Assembly: GCA_014898425.1 (NCBI GenBank)
Contig: RCSZ01000001.1
Span: 2,790,001-2,854,000 of the forward strand
Source: Botryotinia globosa
Lineage: Eukaryota; Ascomycota; Leotiomycetes; Helotiales; Sclerotiniaceae
Reading direction: 5' to 3'
DNA: 64,000 bases
The translations under genes and the position numbers were made by a program. Positions 9,899 through 24,400 of this stretch are shown in pieces (position 1 is the stretch's first letter; each line of letters begins with the position of its first letter). Under the pieces are notes generated by a model that made no database searches, was not told the DNA's origin, and worked only from the letters and a program-made list of their open reading frames with translations.

Positions 9899-12800
9899 CT
9901 ATTCATCTGTCTAAATAGACGGTTCTTATTCAAACGAAATAAGAATCATTAGATTGAATAATTAATAATATTCAAGAAAATAGTGAAAATAGAAATAAAA
10001 TAAAAGAATTATTATAAATACGTTTAATTCAACTACCGATATATTTACTAAATCATCTATGTCGTATTGCGTATCATTGCCTGATTGCTCGTATCTACTA
10101 TTGAGTACAGTACGATTAATCGTATGAACTCTCTCATGAACTCATCTATCTGCAAGTCTCTTATGTTTTTTTTGATATCTTAGAAAGCAAAGGATCGTTA
10201 CCGAAGCATGATTATTTATCATAACGGCATGATCCGAAAATCATAACATCAGATTTATAATTCTCATGACTTCTAGGTTCTCGTACTCTTTCTCTTTCTT
10301 CATCAGATCATCTAGATTATCCATTGATGCATTTCCACATTCATTCCCATATTTATCCCTAACACCGTTGATCTTCCTACCCTGCGGTCAGTGCTTGATC
10401 TTGAGTTGTATCTTATTGTTAAACTATTGAGATCAGCAACTACTCCAAGGATCCATCAAAACTCTCAACAAGGTTGGATAAGGTCAACCTTTACACAACA
10501 TATCGTCTTCTCATTCGTCTCTTCACCGGAATCGCTCCCTTCCTTTTCTTACCTATCTTACCTTTCCACTTTTCTACATCTGCCGTGTGGTATGGTATCT
10601 ATTAAAAAATCACCACATACTTTAGTGGTCCTTTCCCCAGATTCAAGTGGTTCAGGGAATCTTTCACACACCTGGACGAGATAATCTTGCATGCAGTTGG
10701 TGGATTTCTTACACGGAGCACCAATCGATGAAGCTCCTCATAGAGATGCATATGTACTTCATATACTTTCCCTTGGATGATGTGTTAAGCTTTCTTGTCA
10801 ATTTCTGGGTCGATGCTATCAAAAGCCATTCATTGTTCATGATGACGAATGATCGTCATTATTCATATAGAGAGCAAACGTCGAAAGAAAGGAATGGAAA
10901 GATGTGTAGGGAGCATCACATTTACCCAATTTGTTGAAACGATAACAGGGGAAACCGACTCCTTAATTCATATATATCAACCTGATATTCCATTCGATCT
11001 TCAAGATCATCAAGGGACCCCAAGGAGATCAATGTTGGATTCGTTAATGATTGCCATTTTCCGAGACAACCGCAAGCTTTGAGTGGAGGCGAAGCGACAA
11101 TTGAATGTTGTGACGAATCAATTGTGTCTGTCCACTTGGAAGCCACCCGAAGTTCGAAATGCGAGGTTGGAAACTTGTGTTATGGCTTCTGATTGCAGGA
11201 ATCCACATCGATAAATAAAAAGCTTCCATTTCTAGGATGCAAGCTTCGATTCCTCAATCCCTCATTTTCTCGTCGTTCAACAAAGGCACTTTACAGCCAT
11301 CCAATCATTACCTTGAAGTATGCTGCTTGTCCCCAAAAGGTAGCAAATCCTTTCAAAAAAGAGAATAGAATTTGGATGAAGTCATCAATATTGTCTCAAA
11401 TGAAAGATCTCAAGTACAACGGCATGATCAGTTACAATTCTCGGCGATCCATTATTCTGTCCGACCTGATATGAAATAAAAGGACACGCTTCTTTGTGGA
11501 TTATTCTTTTCTATCACGTGATCCAATCATCAAGCATCCGCGTGATCTGACACCAACCAAGTTTCAATGTTCTTTATCTGCATATCTTTTTGTTTCCGAG
11601 ATTGAACCTAAAGTGATCGGTTATAATTTCATGCCAAGTATTCCACGTAAAAGAAAGTTCTTGCGGGCCTGGAAAGGCATTTCTGGTATCAACCTTCAGA
11701 CTATCGGTACGTGGGCATGTATCCGAGTCCAAACAAATGGAGTTGAGTGCATTATAAAGAGTCTAGCATAGGACGATTGAAATCAACGTATGAGCTTCGT
11801 TTGCTTTATTGAGTTTGACCTACAAAGAACTTAAATCTTACGTTTCAAGGGTCCCATTGAATACCACCACTCGAAGCATGAGGCTTCTTGGGTAGGTCTT
11901 CCCATGCGTATAAGAGTTTGAGTCGTGCTTATATTCATATGATATTCCTTTACATTACTTCAATATCTATTGACTTGATTCTGGTGTAAAGTCATCAATG
12001 TCAACTTGGCAATATGGTCTTTCATGGCCTTTGAGAATATACTCCCGGGGCCCGAGTGATAAGAATTTGTATTCTCCGTTTCTGAGAACCAAGATCTGTT
12101 CCCTAAAAATTCATCATTTCTCAAGGTAGCTACGTGAAATTCACGTAATTTGCAGTTGAGCTTCTCAGAAGCAAACTATTCCTAATCTCGAACCTACCCC
12201 GTTAAAATTGACGATCACGATGAACAACGTCTTGCAAGCTCGAGGGAGTGAATTACAAAGCTGCATTGACAACAAAATCCTAAACAGAATTCCCCAAACT
12301 TAATGTTCAACTAAATTCCTGAGATGCAGTGTCTTACCCCGCGTTACTACTAGGCAGTCAATGCTCAAAGTCTTAGGTGTTGATTTCAGACCTTCCTTTA
12401 TTCGCTGGCACTTGAATTTTTGGAATTGTGGTACAGGGGATATTGAAATTTACTGATCAATCAAAAGTATTCTCGTTGTCTATAACTGGGATGTATGCAC
12501 TGCAATTCACGCATATAATTGATCCCGGAATCAAGAACTACCTGCTATTTGGCTGGAGACTGAATACTCATAGCCCTTGACTGCCATTCATTCATGAGTT
12601 AACGGCCTTCTTTCGACTGGGTATCTATCGAAAATTGTGGTATATATCAAGTAATCATTTTCCAAGTGGGTAGTGATCACAAGCAGATCGGGGCTTTCTC
12701 TTGAGACTGATCTTGCATGCTTTTCATTCTTTAGTTGGTTGATGTAATGTGAGAAAGTATAGTGTAAACTGTATGAAATACATCGGAATCCAACTACTTG

Positions 12801-14857
12801 GGGCTATTAAAGAAAAAGAAACTCTGGTGATATCAAGAAAATAGGAACTTCAATTTGACGCGAAGAAGTCTTTTGATCTCCCGCCCCCGAAGGAAAAGCC
12901 AACATACACCACAAAATCATTAAATAACACATACTGAAAAATTGATTTGTGAAACTCGCGAGACAAGACCAATTGTGGCAAGAAAATGGAAAGTTCTATC
13001 TAAGAAAAGATCACATCGCATCAGAAGATTTCGCTCTCGGTGCAACAGAGCTATGGCCCGATACTTCACGAAGAGAGTTTTCAGTACACAACACAAGGTA
13101 TACGTTCCACAAGAGTATATCCTTCAAGCGAAGCTTCAACATATCGAAAAATGAATAGACTGCACTGAATAGTATGCTCCACATACATGACAAAAATTCC
13201 AAGCCGATAGGATTCGCACTCGAGAACCTGTCCTTACGCACCCAGGCGATATATAATAAATAGTAACCACATCTTCCACCTCTCAGCCAAGAAATTCTGC
13301 TCACCACGCCACAGTAACAGGGATCCGCAGCATCGAAAACTAAAACTCTCTTCTCCATCCTAGATGCAAGATTAAAGGAATCTAGAAATTGCACACCCAT
13401 AACGACATCCTTTCTTCTACCTGCAGAGGGAAAAAATTATGTTTCTACCTCTCCCCTCTCTACTCCTCCCTCCACATTCTCCCCCTTCCAGTTCCCCAAT
13501 CAGTTGCCACGGTAAGCCCAGCTCGAGATGAGAGAAGAAGAGGTTGGGTGTGGAAAATGAAGGTGGGGAGTCGAATTTGAATTCGACTTGGCAGTACGCG
13601 GGGTAGAGGACGTGAAGGGAGGGTTCTCCAGAGATCATTTTTGTTTGCTTTTATTTTTGGACTTTCTTTATTCCTTGCTTGCTTTCGAGTGTGATATGAT
13701 AAGCAAGGAGTAGGTGAGGGTTTACGGAGTAAATAGATGCATCGATGGATTCCACTCACTGGATAGATATCAGATCTCAAATCGATATCATGCTCTATAG
13801 AACTGAACGGTATGTATGTATGCATGTATTGTGCATGTACTATACAAACTTTATATGCGTATCTCGCGAGGAGGAAATCTGCTCTATCTAGTAACCACTC
13901 AACGATTCTCTCATCCCTCCCCTCTCCTCTATCCCCCATGAATCACAAACCAAAGAAATGGCCGAACGCTCAACACCCCCCAACACCCCCCAACACCCTT
14001 CCACAACCATCCACATCCATATCCACATCCCCATCCACATCCACAAACCCATCTCCCCCCAAATCTACAGCATGAATGAATGAGATTATCAAACAATTCA
14101 AAACATCATTTAAGCTCCAATTTCAAGCTTCAAGGAATCACAATCACAACCACAGTGACACTTACCCCCTAGTACCTAGTACCTACCCACGCATATATAT
14201 TTACATATTCTCTTATCGAGAGACAGAAAGAATTCAATCATCTTCATTCGATAAACTCGATTCTTCTATTGCCATCTTCTATAGAAACGAGAAGAGAAAG
14301 AGAAAGAGAAAGAGAAAGAAACGTGTGTGTGTGTTGTGGCAATGCTAGGAAACAACAGGTAAATCTGGGTTGACTTGGGAAAACGAAGTATGTAACTAAT
14401 ACTATTGTAGCGATATACTGTTTTGATTTTGTTTATTGTCCCGATGGAGATCAATTTTTTGAAACTATGCTATACTCATTACCATCTTGATGGTACTCCA
14501 CTCAAGTTTTATAGATCATTTACTCACATATTCAGAGGTCATGTCAAGGGATACAAATACCTTAAACCCTTCGCGGGCCATGCGAACCCATTCACATAAG
14601 TCAAACAAGGCGCCATAAGTTCTAATTCTCTCGACGAACCAAAATATAAGCCCTACTATGACGAAAACCAAGATCTAATGATAAAATGCAAATAGCTGAA
14701 TGAATGATGCAAAGCAGCGTATTTTGTATGCCGCTGTTCTTGTTAAGGACCATCTCAACTTCAAATTTCGCACAGATTGACAATATTCCTCAAAAGCTTC
14801 AAAAATCTCCCGCGTTTACCATCCATGAGCATGCGAAAAAGTCATGAAATAGAATCA

Positions 14858-16310
14858 TCAACTTTTTGCTGCTTGGCATGCATTCAAACTTCCTACAACC
14901 GCAAAACACATGACTGGAGATATAGCATACGAAATCTATTTGGGAATCAGTTACCCTTCTTCATAGAGAAACAACAAAGCTTACCGCAAGTAATTTAGCA
15001 ACCTTGTGTTGATCTTCCTCCTTAGCATCACTAACCTCTACCATAGTGATAAGTTTCACAGCCGGCGGTCCTAACGGCATGAACATCATCGAGAACCAGA
15101 GCATTGGATCTTCTCCTACCCAATTTGTATTTTTCGCCAAATAGTAAATGATTCCCGTAGAAATAACAGGCCAGATTGCGAATCGTACTGCCAGAACGTA
15201 GAAAGTTGTAAACCAGGGTGTGCTAGTAGGTTCCTTGCCTTTCCCCTTTTCACTAGTTTTGGTAACGGCTGAGTAGAGTGATACTCCTGCGCCTACGACG
15301 GGTAGAGAGACAAAAAGAATTCCAATATTTTCAAGAGATGCAGTGAGCCACGCTGTAAAAATTCCTCCGTCCACTGTTTCGTTGAAAAATGCTCGGTGGA
15401 GAATTGGTGATAGTCCGACGATTGCACCGGCTATGGCACCAAGGAGAGGTGCGTTCAAGAAGTCGTAAAAGAAAAGTAGCCACCATCGAAATCGATCACT
15501 AAGTTCAAACCATCTTCGTCTACTTATAATAGAGGAAGGACGTCTTTCGTATACGATTGCTCGATTCGTATCTCGTGTAGGAGGTGTCATAGTAGCCGAG
15601 GCACGTCTCGATGGGAAAAAGGAGGTAGATCTGCTGGAAATTGCTGGTCGATGTTGAGGCGAAAGAAGATTGGTGTGTTCGGTCGGAAAATGTAATCTTT
15701 CATTGTCATCTTCACTCTCACCCTCCCTGTCTTGTTGTACCTGTGCGAGTGCAGACAAAAGATCCTCTTCGTCGGGGGGATCAATCGCGAACTCTGTATC
15801 CATCATACGAGGACCAATGGCAAATGTCAGACAACTTGAGAGGACCGAATAAACAAGAAAATATGACTTTGCCTGTTCGACTGGATTGTATCCTGTTCCT
15901 CCATCTTCTAGAAGTAACGGATTCAGAAGACCAGTTTGATCTAAAGCTTGAATCAACATTAAAGGATAACTTGTCGTATTGTTGAACATAATAGTCGCGG
16001 TAATCCAATCTGGCATCCCGAAGATGAAATGAGCACCTGCACCAATCAAGAATGAAATCGTATGTGTTAAGCATGCCCACACCAAAATGACGTTGTAACG
16101 ATGCCCTCCTCCAGCATGTAACTCTCTGCCGATCTTGACAAATTCCAACGCGGGTAGAAAGAATTTGACCGAGATTTTGGACATCATTTTGGCAGATTTG
16201 CTATCGAGAAGCTTCATGTATACCGATAGAGCCCCGTAGAATATCACTAGGAGGACAGCCATGCTTGCTTGAAAAGCTGCCACGAGAGATACCGTGAGAC
16301 TTGAAGCCAT
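14858..16310 (-). CDS. PIN-like/auxin efflux carrier family membrane transporter
   Basis: Membrane transport protein of the PF03547 type (fungal Ecm3/PIN-like group, ER or plasma membrane; substrate unknown). Exons are 14985-16310 and 14858-14935 with a 49-nt intron (gtaagc...aaatag); 467 aa. The last exon supplies the final helix (ISYAISPVMCFAVVGSL), which the unspliced frame lacks. The N-terminal helix bundle is about residues 1-190 (with FNNTTSYPLMLIQAL in helix 4). A hydrophilic Ser/Arg loop at about 190-290 carries SRRASAT and RRPSSIISRRR. The C-terminal bundle is about 295-467 (FMPLGPPAVKLI). An in-frame ATG 39 nt upstream (16349) would add 13 residues; the chosen one has the better context (A at -3, G at +4). 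Confidence 0.9.
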
Positions 16311-19300
16311 GATTCGAGGATTGGGCGACGGGAATGAAGAGAAGACCATAAATGTGAGTGTGTCTCACATTTAAACTCGAGGGACTTCTGGGATAAAGAA
16401 GCTTCCTCCACATTTTCCCGAAGAGATCCAGATTAGGAAATAGCAAATCTGAATCTGGTAGTCGTACTTCAGATTACCTACCTGTTCACAACGGATGCAC
16501 GAATACATTGCGCATCGCGACTTCCATTTTGAGGGAAAACCTGTACAGAGCCTCAACCACTACGTCAAACCTTTGCTTCCACGGCATCAACTTTGTGCGA
16601 TAGAATCAGGTAAGGCTGACGTCCATTGTTGGCGGGTTTGATTACAATGTAGAGGTATTAGTGACATCTGCTTTCGAGAAAAGGAAGATGGTATGCAAAA
16701 AAGAAAAAGCTAGCCTAGACTTCATATAAATCAATGTTTTTATTACTTGAAGTGAACAATAAAATCTGAGAATTGACTTTGACACTCAAGTAAGTAGTAG
16801 AGAGTGTTGTCATCATGATTGAATCATTTAGTAAGATATGAATATTGGAAGAGCTATTAAATATGTCAATCGAATCATTGCGGATAAATTGGTGTGAAGT
16901 ATGTCCCGGGGATTTGGGAGGAAATCTTTGGGCGGTTTTGGGAATCAACAAAAGAATGTTTGATCACGTGCATCTTGACATATTGTCCAATCAAATGAAT
17001 GGTGCATTTCGATAGGTCCGTCCACCTCTGCGTAACCCGAGGATTGTGTGAGAAGTTCAACGTCGACAATATCAACATTTAGATGGATGGATTCAATGAG
17101 GTTTCATCGACCACCAATAGTCCTTCCAGCAGGTTGAATTCTGGATGGCTTGACTTACTGGCAGGAGAGTCCCAAATTCCTTAAAGCAGGTATGTCGCCA
17201 TCGCTTTGTTCCGCTGCTTCTACCCTCTCATATCCTGGAAGCTCACACTCATGCCTTTTTTGTATCTCCAAGCTAAAGTGGCAGCGGTGAACCGGCAGTC
17301 GATATGGTTTCGTGTGGTTGGGACAGCTTCGCTGAAATTGCACCAAAACCAAAGCCAAGCGGTGTAAGTTTCAAGCCAGTTCGATTCAAATGCTTTGAGA
17401 TAGCACATGTCTACATCATGATCTGAAGTGATAATATGACTAACAACAAGGCGAAGGACATTTAAAAGCAAACGGCTTGAGATCGACAACGTCGAAGATT
17501 CATCGACAGTGAAGTTTCACTAGTATTCAATTATCTGAAGTATAGATTTCAACCACAGATATGATGCAGTATTTCCACACATTCTGAGATATCGGAAACA
17601 AGGCCGGATGCAAGGCGAATCCAAATTTCCTGAACCAAATGTGTCCAATGGATTTTGCGAAAACTTTGAATTACTTCGAGCTGGAAAACGGTCTTTAAAT
17701 AACTAGTTGATGCATTCGGCTAAATCACAGCACCTAAGAGTCATACTTCAGTATTTACCCCGCGCCAATTCACTCACTCTCGTCTTTCTTGTCTACTCTT
17801 CAGATCATTCATTCCATCCCTCACTAATCATCATGGAAAGGGAAACCTGGTAATATAAGAGCCTGTGCTGAATGTTCTCCTCTGTCCTTCAATCATACGA
17901 TGCTGCCGACCAAGAGTTCATGCTATAAGGTGAGCTCCGACGTCGAGTCCAACCCCATTAGGATGTACTAATGCGAGTAGCGAATAAGACGTTGTTTTCA
18001 GTTGGCTAGCTGAGCCAGGAATTTTGGATTTGTTACTTTTCTTACCGTTGTCATTTGAACTATTGATGTGATTATAGACAATGAAAATGTTGAGTTTAAC
18101 ATTGATAACGAAGAGTATTCACATACGGTAACGTTGTAAGATTTCTGCAATTATAGGACTTGGGAAAATTAGATATAGATCAGATCAGCAGGAAATATCT
18201 TCTCTAATCGGAATGAACGTTTGGCTGCAACCCTATCTGTGAAGTAATTTAGGGGTTTCGATCTATGTTGAATTCTAAAGCAAATAGGCCGTCTTTAAAT
18301 AATCCTTACTTTCAGATATGGATCGCTACTAGTGTGGAATATCTCTTGTTGATTCACTAAATAAAACCCAACATACTTGTTTGTGTTCAATGTATACATC
18401 TGATCCACCGATCCTATTTAAGCACCCCTCCCCGTCATCCTCCCCCTTTCCCGATTGTAGTATTCTTGGGAATCCGTAATGGGTTACACGTCAGATCAGA
18501 TCAGGTCAGGTGATCTTCAAAAAATTACTTGGGAATACGAGGAGATAGAGTAAAGATCCCATGGATTTTACTCAACAATTTCGTCTTTGACACCAAAGCG
18601 AAAAGCACATCCTGAACATCATGTGTAAAATCGACTATCTAGTTCCGGTGATGACGGTCGTTTATTTCACAACTGATGGAGGTAATCCTTTCTCTATCGG
18701 TCAAGGGGTTTTCTGATAATCCTATCCCAGTATCTTGGATGCACAATAGCCCGTTCTTAAATACTTCAGAACTGCAGAATTCGAGAGATTGGCACTACTT
18801 GATGAATCTCAAAGCAGCGCATGTAGAAATATTGGCATGGTGATGGAGTCATTTGTATGATTCACTAGTCCAAATACGCTCCTGAGCTCCTCATCGAAAT
18901 TCTCCTGTCAAAAATTTCTCAGGGCGGGATATTTAAGAGCCCAATGATCTGAAAGTAACACATCATATTGCCACCAACAAACGAAAGGTTTCTGAGGAAT
19001 TTAATGGAAGCAATCGAGATGCATCTGTTTTGCCCTGTATCCTATTTCTCGCTGGACAAGATTTGAGTTGTGCAGAGATTGATAGATACCATGTATTCTA
19101 TACCTATGTGGACTTTACATTTTACTATAGTATAGTCTGTTGATGTAAATATTGACCGATAGCATTACTCTTCATCAACAACAGTAAAACCCCATTCAAA
19201 GCGACAACAAGTACCAAAACGAGACCGAAAGTAACAACAGCAATACCATCTTCTCGCGTTCGCATTCCCTCGATCAGAGGTAGAAATCATGTGTTGAATG

Positions 19301-21118
19301 TTAAATGTGACTACCCACCTGGAGATCTCAATTGATATAGCGAGAACGTCAAGACGAGCATCGTAACCCAATGGAAGTTGTGGTTTGCATAATGATACTT
19401 GGTAAAACTCATGTGTGTGGAGTTTCTATAATGATGAGTAGTATAAGAAAAAGCTAGAGTGCGTAGAGAATGACGGGAACTTCCCATGAGTACATGTATT
19501 CACCTCCTTATTTCTACCCTCTTGGTATCCACCCAACCTCGATTCTGCATCTTGATAGTCACCTCTCGAAATACGGGGTCAATTTCTCGATTTCCCGATT
19601 CTTTCTTCAAGAACCTACTTATAAACAAACATCTCTCTCACTAACACTTGATCATCCATCTACATACCCAGAGCTCCAACCTACTACCAAAGCAAGAAAG
19701 AAAAACATACTCGGCATTTATTTCTAAAGATGTACTCGTATGGAAAGATTGTATTCTTCCGATTGAAGTTGACGGACTTTTGATTTTGGGATTGGGGAAT
19801 CTGAGAGCGGTTTTCGATGAGTGAGTGGATTTAGAGATGTGGTGGTAAGGATGATGTGAAAAAGTATATATAACTCCGATCGAAGTATAACAACAATAAC
19901 AACAATCAGGACGACTAAGGTTTGGATATCTTTGTCCCTCCCAGTTGGTGGATCATATGGGTAGATACGAGATAGATTGTAGAAATCTGTGGGATTGGAT
20001 ATGCAGATACTTCTATAGAAGATGGAGAAAGGAAGAATGAAAGAAGGAATGAGAGGAAGTTTCACTCGATACTTCCAATGAATACCTAGATGTATTACAT
20101 AGCAATCCTTCAACAACATCAACAAGTATAAATCAATCATAAACAAGGTTTCTTCACAAATGACAGACAGATAATTAATAACAACGTATTTCATATTTGA
20201 TTTCTCATTTTCTCCATCTATCTTTCCATCCCCTTTCCATGCTTTACGCATCCATCGTGCATCTAGCACCACCACAAAAATCATCAACCACACCACAAAA
20301 ACTATGCACAACTAAAGGTATAAAAGCGTCTCATCGAGAAAAGAAGTTCCTATCCAATCCCATCCTCTCCCCATATCCTCAAGCCGATCAGCGGCGAGTA
20401 TACAACAAAAAAGGTGGTGTAAATATTGTTCCATGCCAATGACCGCCAATGCAAATCAAGCCACCTATCCATAAATCAAATATAAAAAGGATCCAAATAA
20501 ATCACATCATGATTCCCCGTACCTATACCAATTCCAAAACACGTACTCTTCATTGTGAATAGTCATTGTAATATGACAAGTATTCATAGCAAAGAGCATA
20601 CGTTTAGATCATCACAAGTGACAACGCAGTATACGCATCAACGTATCGGAATCTTGAGGTGTGGGTAGAGGGAGTAACCAAGAGAGAAGATGAATCGAAA
20701 AAAAAACTCCAGGTAACGAATCAAAGATATGTGTGAGGGTATATTTTAATCGTTAATCGGGGGTATTCGTGCTCCGTCGAAAAGAGAAAACAAGATCAAA
20801 AAAAGCGAGCATGAAATTTCCTGGCGTGAGAAGTAAAATCAAAAAAGAACAAAAAGGTATCGTCAAGCCGTAAAAGGGGGGGTAATTTTCGTAAATAAAA
20901 AAAAGAAGCGTGAAGAGTACTCTGAATTGATGAGATGTCCCATCGAAGATTTCGCATGTGTGAAGTTTTTCTCATCTTGGGGAGATGAAGAGAGGGTATT
21001 TTTGGAAACGCATTCCAAGAAAAGATCTAGATGCCATAGGGCAGGAATGGCGATCAATCAATGACATGATCGGCGCCGTCTAGATGGACCCGCATTCTTT
21101 GTCTCATCATTTGTTTGT
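16311..21118. other. 4.8-kb region without a confident gene
   Basis: 16311-16700 is the transporter gene's upstream region. 16700-19100 is AT-rich with no coherent ORF. On the minus strand at 19110-19490 a small two-exon frame with a strongly hydrophobic second half can be drawn (see findings), but its splice acceptor is poor. 19720-20310 on minus is a long open frame of low-complexity hydrophobic residues, rejected. 20440-21118 is the 3' flank of the GPI-protein gene. No repeat longer than a few units is seen. Confidence 0.55.
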
Positions 21119-21475
21119 TTACAGCAACGCTGCAACAGCCATGATAAACAATCCCATTACACCATAGCTTGCTTGAACATTTGAAGCTGCGCCGACAAAG
21201 GTTGGTACGGCAGAGGTTGGTACGGCAGAGGTTGCTGATGCGCCAATTCTTGACGTTGTGGATGCGATGATGGTTCCAACGGATCCGGTAGGTGCAATTG
21301 CAGAGGTGTTGTGGGTGGAATAGGTAGAGGTAACAGATGCGACGACTTCAGATACGGTAATGGTGCGAGTGTGGGTGGATGTAGATGTGAAGGTTGTGGT
21401 GGAGGTAACTGATTGTGCGCATACACATGCGACAAAAAGGGAAAGCAACAATGCTGTGAGACCGTGAAACTGCAT
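21119..21475 (-). CDS. Small GPI-anchored, Ser/Thr-rich cell-wall-type protein
   Basis: 118-aa single-exon protein. The signal peptide is at residues 1-20 (MQFHGLTALLLSLFVACVCA). The mature part is Ser/Thr/Val-rich (VTSTTTFTSTSTHTRTITV ... STTSRIGASATSAVPTSAVPT), expected to be O-mannosylated; one NTS sequon. The C-terminus is a 15-residue hydrophobic segment (GLFIMAVAALL at the very end) after small residues GAASNVQAS, which fits a GPI-attachment signal. Such short proteins are common wall components in Pezizomycotina; specific function unknown. Isolated: more than 4 kb from the next gene on either side. Confidence 0.85.
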   Translation of the reverse strand: MQFHGLTALLLSLFVACVCAQSVTSTTTFTSTSTHTRTITVSEVVASVTSTYSTHNTSAIAPTGSVGTIIASTTSRIGASATSAVPTSAVPTFVGAASNVQASYGVMGLFIMAVAALL

Positions 21476-24400
21476 TGTGTATGTGGTTGTTTGGAAGAAG
21501 TTCTCGAGTAAAGATTTTTGAATTTATTGACAAGAAAGTAATTGTATGAGAGGAGAGTGTGTTATAGTTTTTGAAGGATCGAAACCAACGTTAAATAGAT
21601 TTGAGTAGTCGTCGGTGGGTAGTTGCTTCGAGGAGGAAGATGTATATCAGAAAGATATTGATCAAAGCGCAGATAATGTTTGATAATGTTTCGAAAGTGG
21701 AGTGTTTTGGGTCAATAGACTCAAACCTTGAACAATAGGTCAAAAGGGTATTGTGTTTGGTGAATGGGTAGATATCGAATGATGGTGAGTGAATCTGATA
21801 GATGTCTGGAGTAGCTAGGTATATCTTCTTGAGATATACTTTGAATGATTGTAGACTTTGCCAACGAAGTCTGATTGAGTTGTCTGAAGCAAGCTGCAGG
21901 TATTGGGATAATGAAGGTGTGTGTTGTTAGAACTTAGAAGAGAGGGAAGAAGGAAGAAGTATTGGGGCGCAAGATGAAGAAGATATCTGAGCGAGCGCGA
22001 GCGGTCGAAAGATGGCCCGTGATTGGATTGGGGGCATGTAAATTGACAACATTTTGTTTTTTCTTTTTATTTTTCGTTTTCTTTCTTCTCAGTGCCCATG
22101 TTACGTTGGTTGGAATCGGTGGATTTCGCAGGTTGACCAGGGGAAGTAGAGAAGCTTGGCCCGGTTAATAATTAAGTGTATGTACGCTTGACTTGGTTGA
22201 CTCGGTTGACTCGGTTGACTTGGTTGATATGCTTGATCTGCTTGACAAATGAGTGGGAAATGCTCCATTGTACCATAGAGAATCCTAGAACACATCAATC
22301 TAGATTCCAATGATTAGATCCAAAAGAGGCAATCCATAAGATTCCACATGGTATTACACCGCAACGGAAGATATAAAGTTGAATTGATACAGTAATATAA
22401 AAATTAATCTAAGCGATCAAATCAACTGACTCTTTTCTCCTGTTGCTAATATCAAGTGAATGGGGCAATGGAGGGAAATCTAATATATTTATTATATGAG
22501 CAAGGAAGAAGTAAATTTCCGTCATACAAATTCAATCATACAAATAAAATAAAATGAAATAAAATGAAGTCTGTTGAACATTATCAATCTCCGCATTTTG
22601 AGTTGGTCTGTTAAGTTTGTACCGTGGATGTATATGGGAGTACCGCTACACCGTATCTTCCCATCTCCATGGCTAATCGGCATAATTCATTTCATTTCAT
22701 TTCATTTCCTTTTTGACTTTGAACATTCACGAATCGTGATTTGTAAAGGTCATCGCCTGGCATGCGGAAGAGGTTCTCTTTCTTCTGTCGACTTATCTTC
22801 TTGTCGTCTCAAACTTCAGTCTTTGCACTTTCTAAAACATCAAGCAGTACTAAGCTTCACTTCTGTTACACTCCATTCACATGTAATGGGTCCAGTAGGA
22901 GCTCAAGAGTCAAGACTCAACATCAACAGTCCAGAGCCCAAAGTCCAGATGCAAAGTCAAGACAAGAGAGAAAGCGTGTTTCCGTTAGTCATTTCATCCT
23001 TACTGCAATACCGCCCGGTTCGTCCAGTTCCAAAAGCCAAAGCTAATCCCCACAATCAGCCGTAATCTTAAATTTGAACGTGAAAGACAAGGACCTCGGG
23101 ATACGGCGAGGATCCAATGTGTGGCTAGTAAGGATTATTATGAGACAAATCTCGTTTTATAGGCGCTTCGAAAAACAAGCGAAATTTAAGTGGATCTCTC
23201 TGTAAAAACTGGCAGTCTGGTACCTGAATTAACCTGAATTGGCGGTTAATTCTTGGTTAATACCTACTGTATATGTAAGATTACATGGCTAAAAGCTTCC
23301 AATAGAATTTCAGCCTTAGAAGTTAAAATGGTACCTGACTAGAGGACGACCTGACTAATAAAGTAGAGTGCATATTGATGTGATTGACCCGGCTCACGAC
23401 TCACGACTCACGACTCAACCAACATGTATGATGTACCGTACCTACCTACATAGTACCTACGTATCTAGTCCAATCTAGATACGATCCTGTACGCGGCTCA
23501 ACGGCGACAAGGCGACAACGCAACAACACAGTGCATAGATTCGATAAAAGGACTGTAAAAGAACACGTGAAGATGATTCATTGGAGCAATTCTTTCTTTT
23601 CTCTCTCGTCACTCTTAATGAATTTTAGGAAAGGATCCGATTCACACCTACAGTTCATGTTCTTCATATTCCGCACATCAGGAAGAATTATCCATAGGAG
23701 GGAAAGGAAAATATCATGACTCTTGATTAGTAAGGCAGTAGATAGTAGATGGTAGATGGTAGATATTCTTTCCATCATCTTCTTATGTACTCCCTCCTGC
23801 GTACAATCGTTAGATCTACTGCCCAGTGCTACCTACCTACCTACCTACCTACCTACCTACCTACCTACCTACCTACCTACCTCACTTCTGCACCACGTGT
23901 GTAAGTCAAAAATGCTCCTTCCCGTCGGTCTCTTACTGGTACATCCAATTCAAAATGATTCCTTTACACCGCAGCAAGAGGAAATTTCCGATATTCAAAT
24001 AATAACATTTCCCTCCACATTCCTACATGCCACCAATTTGCTTCCTTTCAACCTTCATCTCAGCCTCTTCCCCAATCTATATTTAAGAGATGAGGTGAGA
24101 TGAGATGCCATCCATTTGGAGCGGTTAATGTAACCATACCCAAGGTACCAAGTCTCCCCGAATGCACTGCTGCAGCCTTGACGATCCTTTGAAATTTATC
24201 CAAAAGATTCCTTATTGGTTGGAGAGCGGTCGAGCGGAGATTTCAAACCAATCTTGGAAGTTGAATACCCTCACCAATTACTCAGAAATCCTCTTCTTGA
24301 ACTTCTTGACCACCAAAATCCATCACGCGAAACAAAAGGAATATGTAGTGAGTCTTATACTCGCTAATCAATCCATTCTGGAGATATCATTTTTATTGAG

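Noticed and set aside
19724..20311. 195-codon minus-strand frame, hydrophobic
   Set aside because: No domain, biased composition from AT-rich DNA, no splice or start context; no sign of selection on the frame.
22574..23065. 163-codon plus-strand frame
   Set aside because: No recognisable motif; starts in a TTTCATTTCATT repeat and has unlike composition to real genes here.
23829..23882. Possible CRISPR or telomere-like array
   Set aside because: Plain CTAC microsatellite without spacers; CRISPR is not expected in a eukaryote and the unit is not telomeric TTAGGG.
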